64,000 bases of DNA from an uncultured Methanomassiliicoccus sp. (GCA_944319735.1 CALUEU010000001.1:124001-188000); one strand, 5' to 3'; counted from the first letter of the stretch, positions 34,022 through 42,853 are shown. Made by a program: numbers and translations. Notes: generated from the letters alone by a model not told the origin.

Positions 34022-35026
34022 TCACTCCGGCAGTTTATCCATGTTTTCAAGACGTTTTGCTTTTAAGAGCTTTTCTATCTCATCAATCAGCTCTTCTACC
34101 CCTTCACCAGTCTCGCCAGAAATCTTTCTGCGATCGGTGAAGTTTCCCTGAAGATCGCATTTATTTTCTACTTCAAGCATCGGGATTCCATAGAAGTTAT
34201 TTTTTACAGAATTAAGAAGAGCTATTTGTTTTTCAGTAGAATAACCACAGCTTTCAGATGGGTCAATTACAAAGACAATCACATCTGCCAGATATTTCAG
34301 TGCCAATATGGCCTGAAGTTCAATGCTGTTTCTCTCTTCCAACTCTCTATCAAGCAAGCCTGGAGTATCTATGATCTGGTATGTGCGCCATCCCCTGGTC
34401 AGATGACCGATGATTACTCCCTTAGTTGTAAATGGATATGATGCCACCGTGGGATTGGCTGTTGAAATTTTTTCTACAAGCTTGCTTTTACCTACATTGG
34501 GGTATCCTGCTATTACAATAGTCTCAAGGTCTGGATCTACAGTTGGTAGAACTTTCAATGAATCTCTTGCTTTCTGAAGAAATACCAGATCGTCATTGAT
34601 TCTCTTTATAACTGATGAGAAACGCCCATAGAATTCCTTAGTTAATTTAGCAACGCTGTCAATGTTTGGTGCTTTTCTAACTTTGGCAAGATACTTTCTT
34701 TGCAGCTCGGAACATTTTTCAGCACACCAAGAAACATTAGATAATGAAATTTTGAGCTTGTCTTGACCAATTATTACATCAACCAATTGAGAAAAGAAAT
34801 CTTCTTCTTTCTCGATCTTTGGAAAACCTCGCACATACTTGAGCAAGGTGACGATTGTCATGTCACCAATAGCAGTTATCTTAGCAATATTGGTTTTTTT
34901 GACGGTATCGAAAGGTACAGCACCATTTACTGTGATTTTTGAAGCTCTGGCATAGGCTTTGTCCAGCAATTCCTGCGAGGTCATAATGGTTGGTATCTTT
35001 CTTTTCCAATCGGTCATGCCATTCAA
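34022..35026 (-). CDS. nog1: NOG1-family GTPase
   Basis: This 334-residue protein has a NOG1-specific helical N-terminal half (about 1-160, with FYGRFSSVIKRINDDLVFLQKAR). It is followed by a G domain: GYPNVGKSKLVEKIS (G1), PFTTKGVIIG (G2), DTPGLLDRELEERN (G3), ENKCDL (G4) and a SGETG G5 element. NOG1 acts in large ribosomal subunit assembly. The archaeal form lacks the long eukaryotic C-terminal extension. It is probably co-transcribed with the PolD gene 8 bases downstream. Confidence 0.93.
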   Translation of the reverse strand: MNGMTDWKRKIPTIMTSQELLDKAYARASKITVNGAVPFDTVKKTNIAKITAIGDMTIVTLLKYVRGFPKIEKEEDFFSQLVDVIIGQDKLKISLSNVSWCAEKCSELQRKYLAKVRKAPNIDSVAKLTKEFYGRFSSVIKRINDDLVFLQKARDSLKVLPTVDPDLETIVIAGYPNVGKSKLVEKISTANPTVASYPFTTKGVIIGHLTRGWRTYQIIDTPGLLDRELEERNSIELQAILALKYLADVIVFVIDPSESCGYSTEKQIALLNSVKNNFYGIPMLEVENKCDLQGNFTDRRKISGETGEGVEELIDEIEKLLKAKRLENMDKLPE

Positions 35027-35102
35027 TATGATAGGGTGTTATTAAAGGTAAGCGTGTAGAATGACCTTTTATAAGTCTAATGTACCATGAACATATGTTT
35101 GC

Positions 35103-35732
35103 ATGTATACTCCCGAACCGGTAATCAGATTGAAGAAAAATAATCAGGTTGTACTGAGTGCAGAAGATGCAGAGCGTCTCCTGGCTTTAAAAGAAGGAAA
35201 TATTTCTAAAATAGAAGATCTTAATTCATTTACCACCCCAGACGGTTCTTCTTTGAATCAAGAAGGAAAAGAGATACTCAAAGAGTATATAGAAAAATCT
35301 CTGTATTTTCAAGATCTTTTTTCTGCAGCATATAGGAACCCCACACCAACTGTGGATGGGATAATCGAGATTTCAGGAAAAATTGTGCTTATCCAACGTA
35401 AAAAAGAACCGTTTAAAGGATGTTATGCTCTTCCCGGCGGCTTTGTGGAATATGGTGAGACTGTAGAAGATGCAGTCATAAGAGAAGTAAAGGAAGAAAC
35501 AGGCCTGGAAACTGAAATAATTAGCTTGGTGGGGATCTTTTCAGATCCAGAACGAGATCCAAGGCGACATACATTATCCGTAGCATACTCACTGCGTATA
35601 GTCGGTGGAACCCTTTGTTCTGGGGACGATGCGGCCTTTGCAGATTATTTTCCACTAGAGAATCTACCGCCTCTAGCTTTCGATCACAAAGAGATAATCG
35701 AAAAATGGAAGAAAAGCGGTAAGACTTGTTAA
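35103..35732 (+). CDS. Nudix hydrolase with N-terminal extension
   Basis: The Nudix box is complete: GGFVEYGETVEDAVIREVKEETGLE, about residues 124-146. It is preceded by the strand PTVDGIIEISGKIVLIQRKKEPFKGCYALPGG. About 75 residues at the N terminus come before the fold and are helical. The SDPERDPRRHTLSVAY segment after the box is typical of ADP-ribose pyrophosphatases. The natural substrate is probably a nucleoside diphosphate derivative. It overlaps the convergent Lrp gene by four bases. Confidence 0.9.
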   Translation: MYTPEPVIRLKKNNQVVLSAEDAERLLALKEGNISKIEDLNSFTTPDGSSLNQEGKEILKEYIEKSLYFQDLFSAAYRNPTPTVDGIIEISGKIVLIQRKKEPFKGCYALPGGFVEYGETVEDAVIREVKEETGLETEIISLVGIFSDPERDPRRHTLSVAYSLRIVGGTLCSGDDAAFADYFPLENLPPLAFDHKEIIEKWKKSGKTC

Positions 35733-36166
35733 ATTCCAGGATATCTGATCACAGGTTCTAAGATCATTGTAATTTCAATATCATAAAAACCAAGCGGTCT
35801 GATCTTTTTGTCGATGATTTCAGACAGCATTTTGTTATCTGTTGCAGAAAGCCTGAACATTATTTTCCTTCTGCCAGTAACACGCAGTATTTCTGAAACA
35901 CCCTCGACTTTTTTTAGAGCTTCCACGGATTCAACCTCTTCAGACGGGATTGATACGGCAACGTATGCATCTGCATTTATGCTCATTTTTTCATGATCTA
36001 CAATTACAGAGTATCCAGTTATTGTTTTGTTTTCTTCAAGTTTTTTAATCCTGTCCCGCACAGTAGAAGGAGATCTATCCACTATTTCTCCAATTTCTTC
36101 ATAAGTCAACTTACTGTTCCTCTGGAGATACTTTAGTATCTCCGAATCCAAGTAATCTTGAACCAT
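35729..36166 (-). CDS. Lrp/AsnC-family transcriptional regulator
   Basis: This 145-residue protein has the family plan: a helix-turn-helix at residues about 8-48 (KLTYEEIGEIVDRSPSTVRDRIKKLEE) and a RAM ligand-binding domain (VSIPSEEVESVEALKKVEGVSEILRVTGRRKIMFRLSA). It should form dimers or octamers that sense amino acids or metabolites. The targets are not evident. It lies divergent from the EF-Tu-like gene, separated by 126 bases. Confidence 0.92.
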   Translation of the reverse strand: MVQDYLDSEILKYLQRNSKLTYEEIGEIVDRSPSTVRDRIKKLEENKTITGYSVIVDHEKMSINADAYVAVSIPSEEVESVEALKKVEGVSEILRVTGRRKIMFRLSATDNKMLSEIIDKKIRPLGFYDIEITMILEPVIRYPGI

Positions 36167-36261
36167 CTTCTAAATTCTATGTTTCCCTACGTTCTTATAA
36201 TTTGCAGTCATATTGATGATTCTGCTGGAATTTCTAAAAGTTTTGTGTGATTGAGCCTTAA

Positions 36262-36269
36262 TTTTATAT
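36262..36269 (+). promoter_or_regulatory. TATA box for the EF-Tu-like gene
   Basis: TTTTATAT is centred about 27 bases before the ATG at 36293, the spacing for a leaderless transcript. It falls inside the longer frame that begins at 36251 and so argues against that start. Confidence 0.55.
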
Positions 36270-36292
36270 CCTCCTGTGCTTACTTATCGGAT

Positions 36293-37234
36293 ATGTCCAA
36301 TCTTAATGTAGCTGTAATCGGCCCTGCTGACTTTGCTCGTGAATTAGGCAAAAAAGGAACGGTTTCAGATATTACTCTTTATGATTTAAAACAGGGAACA
36401 GATACTGTTACGTTTATAGAAGCAAGCAAGTATCCAGAACGTCTTGCTCCCTTATTTTTTGCTGTTTCCATGGCAGACAGTGCAATGGTGGTTATCGAAG
36501 AAATTAATGCTCAATTGGGTGAGTGCATAGTCATGCTTCATGCTGCTGGAATTTCTCACGGATATATAATTCTTAAAAACTATCTCACACCTGAGCAGAT
36601 AGCACCGCTTATTAAAGGTACAGTTCTTGAGTCATATTCAATTGTAAACGAAGATATGGTCGCTTTGAGAGAGCAGTTTTTGAATGATGCCAGAACATTA
36701 CAGAATGAAAGTGATGGTGCGTGCTCCATCCCGATTGATCACTTTTTCAATGTTAAAGGTGTAGGGACTGTTGTTCTAGGATATGTTGCAGCAGGAAAAG
36801 TTTCAAAGCATGAAGATTTGAAAGTCCTGCCTACAGATAAAACAGCTCAGGTTCGTTCAATCCAGAAACACGATGATGATTATGATGAAGCATTCAAAGG
36901 GGACCGTGTAGGGCTGGCTCTTAAAAATATCACTGTAGAAAGTCTTGATAGAGGAGATGTGCTTACTTCAGACCCCAGAATTAAATGCACATCTAATATA
37001 GAAACTAAGTTGGAATTGGTCCCTTTCTGGAAAAACCCGATTAAAGAAGGAATGGTTCTTCACCTTGGACACTGGATGCAATTTATCCCTTCACGAGTTG
37101 AAAATATTTCTGATGAAGGAAAAATAAAGCTAATTCTTGAAAAATCTATGATTCATCTGCCGGGTGACAAAGCCGTAGTAATGTACCTGGATGGAGGTAA
37201 ACTTAGGATTGTAGGATCTATTTCCCTCCTATAA
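36293..37234 (+). CDS. EF-Tu/SelB-like protein with degenerate GTPase domain
   Basis: The C-terminal two thirds match elongation-factor domains II and III: IPIDHFFNVKGVGTVVLGYVAAGKV, KAQVRSIQKHDDDYDEAFKGDRVGLALKNI and DRGDVLTS are close to SelB and EF-1A. The N-terminal part keeps the fold but has lost the nucleotide motifs. VIGPADFARELGKKG stands where GHVDHGKST should be, with no DxxGH and no NKxD. It is therefore a pseudo-GTPase relative, about 313 residues. It may bind tRNA or ribosomes, or an aminoacyl end, without GTP hydrolysis. Related proteins are known in other archaea. Confidence 0.85.
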   Translation: MSNLNVAVIGPADFARELGKKGTVSDITLYDLKQGTDTVTFIEASKYPERLAPLFFAVSMADSAMVVIEEINAQLGECIVMLHAAGISHGYIILKNYLTPEQIAPLIKGTVLESYSIVNEDMVALREQFLNDARTLQNESDGACSIPIDHFFNVKGVGTVVLGYVAAGKVSKHEDLKVLPTDKTAQVRSIQKHDDDYDEAFKGDRVGLALKNITVESLDRGDVLTSDPRIKCTSNIETKLELVPFWKNPIKEGMVLHLGHWMQFIPSRVENISDEGKIKLILEKSMIHLPGDKAVVMYLDGGKLRIVGSISLL

Positions 37235-37307
37235 TCTTTTGATTAACACCATATCTTCGCACCCATGGCGAGCAAAATACTACTACAAAGCGAAACAAGA
37301 TTGATTT

Positions 37308-37787
37308 ATGAAAATGAGTCTTGAACAAATGATTGAAGAAGACCATAATCTGCTCAGAAGCGGCATGGATGCAGTTGCAGACACCAGTATTGAAGACGTA
37401 GATGAACGCCTAGAAATGTTTGCAGAGATTGCTTCCAGACTTTTTGCTCATGAAAAGGCTGAACAGGAAACAATCCATGCCCAGATGAAGATGTATGATG
37501 AAACTAAACCACTTGCACTTCTTGCAGAAGAGCAGGAAAGAGTTGCAAGAGTCTTAGCAGTAGAGCTCAAAGATGTTAAGTTGGATGATGAGTTATGGCT
37601 TCCTAAATTCCTAGCTCTTCAGGGGCTCTTATTACAGCACATGTCATTTGAAGAAGATTCAATCATGCCTTTGGCAAAAAAGATGTTAGATCAGGGCACA
37701 ATAAATCGCCTTGGCATTGACTTTGAAAGGCATGAAAAAGAAAATTTCAAGCAGTCCGAAATGGTATACCAAAAAGCCAAAGAATGA
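37308..37787 (+). CDS. Hemerythrin-like HHE domain protein
   Basis: This 159-residue four-helix protein has histidine/acidic sites in the hemerythrin order: EEDHNLLRSG near the N terminus, FAHEKAEQET in the second helix, LLQHMSFEEDSIMP in the third and FERHEKENF at the end. Such domains carry a di-iron centre that binds oxygen or nitric oxide or stores iron. The start may be ATG 37308 or 37314. It lies 45 bases before the XPD gene. Confidence 0.85.
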   Translation: MKMSLEQMIEEDHNLLRSGMDAVADTSIEDVDERLEMFAEIASRLFAHEKAEQETIHAQMKMYDETKPLALLAEEQERVARVLAVELKDVKLDDELWLPKFLALQGLLLQHMSFEEDSIMPLAKKMLDQGTINRLGIDFERHEKENFKQSEMVYQKAKE

Positions 37788-37832
37788 TTGTCAAACCGCT
37801 AAATTGATAATGGAGACTGCCTTGATACCGAC

Positions 37833-39869
37833 ATGGTCGGCAATTTCTGCGACAAATGCGGAAGTCTTTTAATTCCTGCAACCGGAAGATGCCCTAGGTG
37901 CTCATCTGTAGCACCTATGGTAAATTTTCAAAATTCAATAAGGTCATCGCAGAGCATAGAAAAGCACGGCCATGAATTATTTCCTTATGAACCGAGACCA
38001 TTCCAATTAGAGATTGTAGACTGTATCAGGAATACTCTTGATTCAGGAAAACATATCATAATGGAATCGGGAACGGGCACAGGAAAAACAATATGCTCAT
38101 TGGTAGGAACATTAGAGCACTCTAAGCCTAGAAAAAAGAAGATAATCTACCTTACCAGAACAGTTTCTCAAAGCGACCAGGTGATGAGGGAGCTTAGAAC
38201 TATATCGAGAAATCACAAAGTTACCGGAATTGCAATTGCAGGCAGAATGAAATCGTGCCTCTTGCAAAAACAGGAAGGTATGGGAGATGTTCCGCCGGCA
38301 GTCATGTCGAGAATTTGTGAAGACCGCAAAAAAAGAACAATCGCCAAAGAGCGCGGAGGATGTCCATATTATGCAGATTTTCTTGCCATAGGAGAGCTGG
38401 CATTTACACAGTATTGTTTTGCAAACCTTCCCACTGTTGGAGAGTTTGATAGATTCTGTGAAAAACAAGGGGCGTGTCCATATGAAACAAGAAAAGCAAT
38501 AATGCCAATGGCAGAGATCATTGCTGTACCGTACATTCACTTGCTCTCAGAAGATATCAGGAATAATCTTTTTGACAGACTGAAGATAGAAGGCGGAGAT
38601 TTTACAGTAATTGTGGATGAAGCGCATAATCTGATTGATGCTGCTAGAGATCAGGAAAGTTTTCACATATCAGTTTCAGACATTGATTCGGTATTGATAG
38701 AAGTTAGAGAAACAGGTAATACATTTCTTAAAAATAATATCTCCATTTTTGATCTGTGTATTCTGCTTAAAGAAATCATTGAAACAGCGGTTAAAGAATT
38801 GATTTCCCCTAGATCCAATGATGCCCGTTTGGGAAGAAGATTCCTAGAAGGAAAATTAAGACAAGAACTCGGCATAAGTGGAGAAGATTTAGACAATATA
38901 TGTTTTGCAATGATCGACAGGGGGGAGAAAATCTTGGAAGATAAGGTGGACACTGGAAAAGAGCCAATGTCTTACATTCTTAAGCTGGGTACATCCCTCA
39001 ATGCATGGATTAGTTCTTCAGATTCAATGTATCTAAAAACAGTTTCTTCAGATAATGGAGGTATGCTATGCGCTGCCTGTCTGGAACCGAGTGAGATTTC
39101 CAAGTTTCTTTTGGGCACTGGAGGGGCTGTTCACATGTCAGGCACTTTAAAACCACTTAGACAATATGCTGATTTGTTAGATCTTACTCCTGTTTCAGTA
39201 CTGAAAGAATTTCCATCCCCATTTCCTAAAAACAACAAACTTACTCTGTATACTGAAAATGTAAGCGCCGGACAGCGAGAGATGAAAGACGATCCGTCGA
39301 TGAAGATGAAGATTGAACAATATTTGATTGATATATGCAACGCGACTGACAGAAACACAATGGTATTCTTCAGATCATATGAGATGCTTAAATCAATGAG
39401 ATATTCTTTAGAAAGCGAGATCGACAGAAAGCTATACTGGGAAGAATCTGGCCATTCATACAAACTTGCAAGCGCCATAGAATCATTCAAAACACACAAA
39501 GACGGGGTTTTCTTTACAGTTATGGGGGGCAAGATTTCAGAAGGTTTGGATTTTCCCGGACAAGAGTTAGATATAGCAGTAATTGTAGGGATACCATATC
39601 CACCCCCAAGTCTTGTTAGTGATGAGCTTAAAAGACGCTATGATATCCGATACGGACCGGGAACTGGTTGGGAGTATGTATCTGCTGCTCCTGCAGTACG
39701 TAAAATGCAACAAGCCATAGGACGGTTGATTAGAACAGAGACGGATAAGGGCGTTGCTGTAATTCTGGATTCAAGAGCTTCCCGTTACCGCGATCAGCTG
39801 GATGCTAAACCAACCAAGGATCCTGTAAAAGACATTACGGATTTCCTAGGCTGGTCTAGAAGGTTTTAG
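37833..39869 (+). CDS. xpd: XPD/Rad3-family Fe-S DNA helicase with N-terminal zinc ribbon
   Basis: This 678-residue SF2 helicase carries Walker A ESGTGTGKT (about 78-86) and the DEAH box (about 262-265), with motif VI near IGRLIRTETD toward the C terminus. The Fe-S cluster cysteines lie between motifs I and II at about C142, C162, C177 and C215. An extra zinc ribbon (C6-x2-C9, C20-x2-C23) precedes the helicase. XPD unwinds DNA 5-to-3 in repair. It overlaps the convergent ferredoxin gene by four bases. Confidence 0.92.
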   Translation: MVGNFCDKCGSLLIPATGRCPRCSSVAPMVNFQNSIRSSQSIEKHGHELFPYEPRPFQLEIVDCIRNTLDSGKHIIMESGTGTGKTICSLVGTLEHSKPRKKKIIYLTRTVSQSDQVMRELRTISRNHKVTGIAIAGRMKSCLLQKQEGMGDVPPAVMSRICEDRKKRTIAKERGGCPYYADFLAIGELAFTQYCFANLPTVGEFDRFCEKQGACPYETRKAIMPMAEIIAVPYIHLLSEDIRNNLFDRLKIEGGDFTVIVDEAHNLIDAARDQESFHISVSDIDSVLIEVRETGNTFLKNNISIFDLCILLKEIIETAVKELISPRSNDARLGRRFLEGKLRQELGISGEDLDNICFAMIDRGEKILEDKVDTGKEPMSYILKLGTSLNAWISSSDSMYLKTVSSDNGGMLCAACLEPSEISKFLLGTGGAVHMSGTLKPLRQYADLLDLTPVSVLKEFPSPFPKNNKLTLYTENVSAGQREMKDDPSMKMKIEQYLIDICNATDRNTMVFFRSYEMLKSMRYSLESEIDRKLYWEESGHSYKLASAIESFKTHKDGVFFTVMGGKISEGLDFPGQELDIAVIVGIPYPPPSLVSDELKRRYDIRYGPGTGWEYVSAAPAVRKMQQAIGRLIRTETDKGVAVILDSRASRYRDQLDAKPTKDPVKDITDFLGWSRRF

Positions 39870-40240
39870 AGTTTGTCAAAATCATCCATCATTTTATTGA
39901 TTACAGGTTCAACGTGTTTCTTGGTAGTATCAAGAATATTTGCTGTACGGCCGTACATTTCAAGACCGTTGTGAGGACACATTTGCACGCAGCGAGTGCA
40001 TCCACGGCAGCGTCTGTCATCAATTACAACTTTCCCATCGAGTATATTAATAGCGTGAATTTTGCAGAATTCTCTTTTTATACAAAGTCCGCAACCTTTA
40101 CAATTATCATTAGCTCGAACGTGGATGCCTGGAATTTTAGCATATTTTACAGCTAACTCTTTTGGAACTCTTGGAAGCGCATATAGGATTTCCCTTATTG
40201 GGGAATAATCATCACCTGTATTGTTCATTCTGACACCCAT
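39866..40240 (-). CDS. 4Fe-4S dicluster ferredoxin-like protein
   Basis: This 124-residue protein has two ferredoxin-type cysteine sets: CKGCGLCIKREFCKIHAI (about residues 47-62) and CRGCTRCVQMCPHNGL (about 78-93). The first set has C-x2-C-x2-C with a wider gap to the fourth Cys. It is an electron carrier or subunit of a larger redox complex. A shorter start at MNNTG (40228) is possible. No oxidoreductase genes are adjacent, so the partner is unknown. Confidence 0.86.
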   Translation of the reverse strand: MGVRMNNTGDDYSPIREILYALPRVPKELAVKYAKIPGIHVRANDNCKGCGLCIKREFCKIHAINILDGKVVIDDRRCRGCTRCVQMCPHNGLEMYGRTANILDTTKKHVEPVINKMMDDFDKL

Positions 40241-40404
40241 TATGCTGATGTTGTTTCTTGTATTTACTCCCTATCGTATATGTGCCCCACTTCCAGCATA
40301 TATAGTGTTACAATCATTTAAGCCGCGTCTGTGCTCAATAATCTTGTACTTTGATGCAGAATTTGCGAAATACACAAATAACACTTCATTCTTCTCAACC
40401 ATAA

Positions 40405-41040
40405 ATGACTGTCCACATGTTCCCTGGTGCTGGATGCGACAGCAATATATTTCTTGTTACAGGGACGCAACCAATTCTTATAGACACTGGATCTGGACTA
40501 AGATCTTCTAAAATTATAAAAGAAATAGGAGAACATACAGACCATATTTCAAAAATCATTTTAACTCATTGTCACTTTGATCACGCTGGTGGAGCTTCTG
40601 AATTAAGAAAATGTTTCAATGCTCCTGTCTATATTCATAGGTTTGACGCTGCGGCGGTTAGAAACGGATTGATAAAAGAAACAGCAGCAGACATGTTCGG
40701 GTGTGAGATGCCGGCGACTGAAGTTACAGAACTTCAAGACGGCGAGATTATAGACACTGGTGAATATCAATTTGAGATTATACATACGCCTGGACATACT
40801 GCTGGTGGAATATCACTGTTTGACAGATCTAAACAAATTCTATTCAGCGGAGATACTGTGTTTGCAGAAGGTGTCGGCAGATGGGATTTTCCAACTGGTG
40901 ACCTTTCATGCTTAAAGCGTTCCGTTCATAAATTAGCGGAACTAGATGCTTTATATCTATACCCAGGTCATGGACCATGCATAAAAGGAAGTGCTAAGTC
41001 TAAGATCGCTAATGCTTTAATGTATGTGGAGGGATTCTAA
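40405..41040 (+). CDS. MBL-fold metallo-hydrolase
   Basis: This 211-residue protein has the HCHFDHAGG metal motif (about residues 55-63), HTPGHTAGG supplying the next His, FSGDTVF with the bridging Asp and YPGHGP with the last His. This is the glyoxalase II/hydroxyacylglutathione hydrolase-like subgroup and should bind two zinc ions. The substrate is unknown. Its stop overlaps the sua5 start by one base, in a three-gene run with sua5 and map. Confidence 0.9.
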   Translation: MTVHMFPGAGCDSNIFLVTGTQPILIDTGSGLRSSKIIKEIGEHTDHISKIILTHCHFDHAGGASELRKCFNAPVYIHRFDAAAVRNGLIKETAADMFGCEMPATEVTELQDGEIIDTGEYQFEIIHTPGHTAGGISLFDRSKQILFSGDTVFAEGVGRWDFPTGDLSCLKRSVHKLAELDALYLYPGHGPCIKGSAKSKIANALMYVEGF

Positions 41041-41678
41041 TGCGGACGATAGTTTGCGATAACAACAATGGAAAACTTTCGATTAACAAGGAGGATATGG
41101 ACTCAATAGTCACTGAGCTTTCAGCTGGTAGGCTTATTGTATATCCAACGGAAACAGTTTATGGACTTGGATGTGATCCGTTTGATGAAACTGCTGTTAA
41201 AAGGCTTTTCATGGCAAAAAGACGTCCGTTTGATATGGCTATGTCAATAATAGTTCAGGACATTGCCATGATGGAAGAGTTGGCATATGTTGATGACAGA
41301 GTTATAAAACTGGTCAAAGAATTTATGCCTGGACCTCTTACTTTAATACTTCCAAAAAAGCCAGTTGTACCTAATATTCTCAGTGCATCTACAGAAGAGA
41401 TTGGAATAAGAATTCCAGATTGCGACATTGCATTAGCCATTGTAAAAGAATTTGGACCTATAGTATCAACCTCTGCAAACGTACATTCACATAAATCTCC
41501 CTTGACATGCCAGGATGCAATGAATGATCTAGGACGGAGTGTTTCATTGTATATTGATGGTGGAAAATCCCCCATAGGGCAACCTTCTACAATTATTCAA
41601 CTTACAGAGAACGAAACAATTCTAATTCGTTCTGGTTCCCTTCCCAAAGAACGCATAGAGGCTGTTCTAAATGAGTGA
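41040..41678 (+). CDS. tsaC: L-threonylcarbamoyladenylate synthase (Sua5/YrdC/YciO)
   Basis: This 212-residue protein has the YrdC fold: GRLIVYPTETVYGLGCDPFDETAVKRLFMAKRRPFDMAMSI is the substrate-binding start, with GPLTLILPKK and STSANVHSHKSPLT later. It makes threonylcarbamoyl-AMP for t6A at position 37 of ANN-decoding tRNAs. It lacks the extra C-terminal Sua5 domain. It overlaps the map gene by eight bases. Confidence 0.92.
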   Translation: MRTIVCDNNNGKLSINKEDMDSIVTELSAGRLIVYPTETVYGLGCDPFDETAVKRLFMAKRRPFDMAMSIIVQDIAMMEELAYVDDRVIKLVKEFMPGPLTLILPKKPVVPNILSASTEEIGIRIPDCDIALAIVKEFGPIVSTSANVHSHKSPLTCQDAMNDLGRSVSLYIDGGKSPIGQPSTIIQLTENETILIRSGSLPKERIEAVLNE

Positions 41679-42561
41679 AGATGTTATTGAGTGCATATTA
41701 AAAGCTGGCAAAATTGCTGGTGAAGCTAGGTCTCTTGGAGTTTCCATGGTGGATGAAAATGTCCGCCTTCTAGATGTAGCTGAAGAAGTAGAAGCGTATA
41801 TGATACGTAAAGGTGCTAAACCGGCATTTCCTACAAACCTCAGCATCAACAATCAGGCAGCTCATTACACGCCACATTCGAAAGATCCTCTGAAATTTCA
41901 CAAGGGAGACCTTGTTAAAGTCGACGTGGGCGCTCATGTCAATGGATACATAGGAGATACTGCTCAGACAGTCGAAGTAGGAACAAAAACACATTCTGCA
42001 CTTATTGAAGCTTCTGCAGAAGCTTTGGAAATGGCACTGAATACTGTAACTGACAACATTTCAGTAGGGGCCATCGGAGCAGTAATTGAAAGAGCAATTG
42101 AAAGCAATGGTTTTGTTCCCGTTACAAACCTGACAGGACACAGCATGAAGCAATACAACGTTCATGCCGGATTATCTGTACCAAATTATGACAACGGTGA
42201 TAAAACAAAAGTAATGAGCGGAATGCTGATAGCTATCGAACCATTTGCAACTGATGGGGCAGGTGAAATAGACAATGGAAAGCCTGGCAACATCTACCGC
42301 ATCTTAAGAGACAGACCTGCAAAAGACAAGGGAGCAGACGAACTGCTTGAGAAGATCAAAGATAACTTTGGTACGCTGCCTTTCTGTGAAAGATGGTGTT
42401 CAGATATAGATCCTAATGCTCAAGCTAATCTCAAAACATTGCTGCGTCGCGGGATCGTATATTCATATGCGGTATTGAATGAAGTTAAAGACGGGCTTGT
42501 ATCTCAAAAAGAACACACTGTATACATAGACGGCTCTAAAACAATCGTAACCACGCGTTGA
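41671..42561 (+). CDS. map: Methionine aminopeptidase, type II
   Basis: This 296-residue metalloprotease has the pita-bread ligands in order: VDVGAHVNGYIGDTAQTVEV (two Asp), LTGHSMKQYNVHAG (His), IAIEPFATDGAG (Glu) and a final Glu in the KEHTVYID stretch. The roughly 60-residue insertion between the third and last ligand marks type II. It removes N-terminal Met co-translationally. It is third in the MBL-sua5-map run, just before tRNA-Leu. Confidence 0.95.
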   Translation: MSEDVIECILKAGKIAGEARSLGVSMVDENVRLLDVAEEVEAYMIRKGAKPAFPTNLSINNQAAHYTPHSKDPLKFHKGDLVKVDVGAHVNGYIGDTAQTVEVGTKTHSALIEASAEALEMALNTVTDNISVGAIGAVIERAIESNGFVPVTNLTGHSMKQYNVHAGLSVPNYDNGDKTKVMSGMLIAIEPFATDGAGEIDNGKPGNIYRILRDRPAKDKGADELLEKIKDNFGTLPFCERWCSDIDPNAQANLKTLLRRGIVYSYAVLNEVKDGLVSQKEHTVYIDGSKTIVTTR

Positions 42562-42568
42562 ACGGTAC

Positions 42569-42577
42569 TTTTAATTA
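42569..42577 (+). promoter_or_regulatory. Probable TATA box of tRNA-Leu
   Basis: TTTTAATTA is centred about 30 bases before the tRNA 5-prime end at 42603. TGTATATA at 42583-42590 is closer and less well placed. Confidence 0.4.
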
Positions 42578-42602
42578 CCCAATGTATATACAAGCTTGCT
42601 AA

Positions 42603-42716
42603 GCGAGGGTAGCCAAGCCAGGTCAATGATGAGATTTGTATCTCATCGGCCAAAGGCGACAGACTCAAGATCTGTTCCGTAGAGGTTCAGGGGTTCAAAT
42701 CCCTTCCCTCGCACCA
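42603..42716 (+). tRNA. tRNA-Leu (anticodon CAA) with a D-loop intron
   Basis: Acceptor GCGAGGG (42603-42609) pairs with CCCTCGC (42706-42712), followed by A73 and an encoded CCA (42714-42716). The anticodon stem is ACAGA/TCTGT with loop CTCAAGA, giving anticodon CAA. A long variable arm follows, then the T arm with TTCAAAT. The D loop is interrupted by a 27-base insert after AAGCCAGGTCAA. Removing it restores AAGCCAGGTCAAAGGC, the expected class II tRNA-Leu D arm, and leaves an 84-base mature tRNA plus CCA. Confidence 0.93.
42627..42653 (+). other. 27-base tRNA intron between positions 21 and 22
   Basis: The insert contains GATGAGAT/ATCTCATC, a perfect 8-bp stem with a UUGU loop. The junctions form a bulge-helix-bulge: three-base bulge AAU (42625-42627), four-base-pair helix GGUC (42621-42624)/GGCC (42648-42651), then three-base bulge AAA (42652-42654), closed by GCC/GGC of the D stem with one extra unpaired A opposite. 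Cutting after the second base of each bulge gives exactly the mature D loop. The archaeal splicing endonuclease recognises this fold. Confidence 0.88.
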
Positions 42717-42853
42717 TTATAGATGATGTGTGAATTTCATAAAAACAAGTTTAGTTTCATTTCATCATGTTCTTGTTTATATTCAATAAATTTAGAATAC
42801 ATGACTGGATTGATAATAGTTACATAGCTTGAAAGTATGTAAAGGTGAATAAT

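Noticed and set aside
36251-36292. Longer N terminus for the EF-Tu-like protein
   Set aside because: The extra codons overlay the TATA box; the ATG at 36293 is at leaderless spacing.
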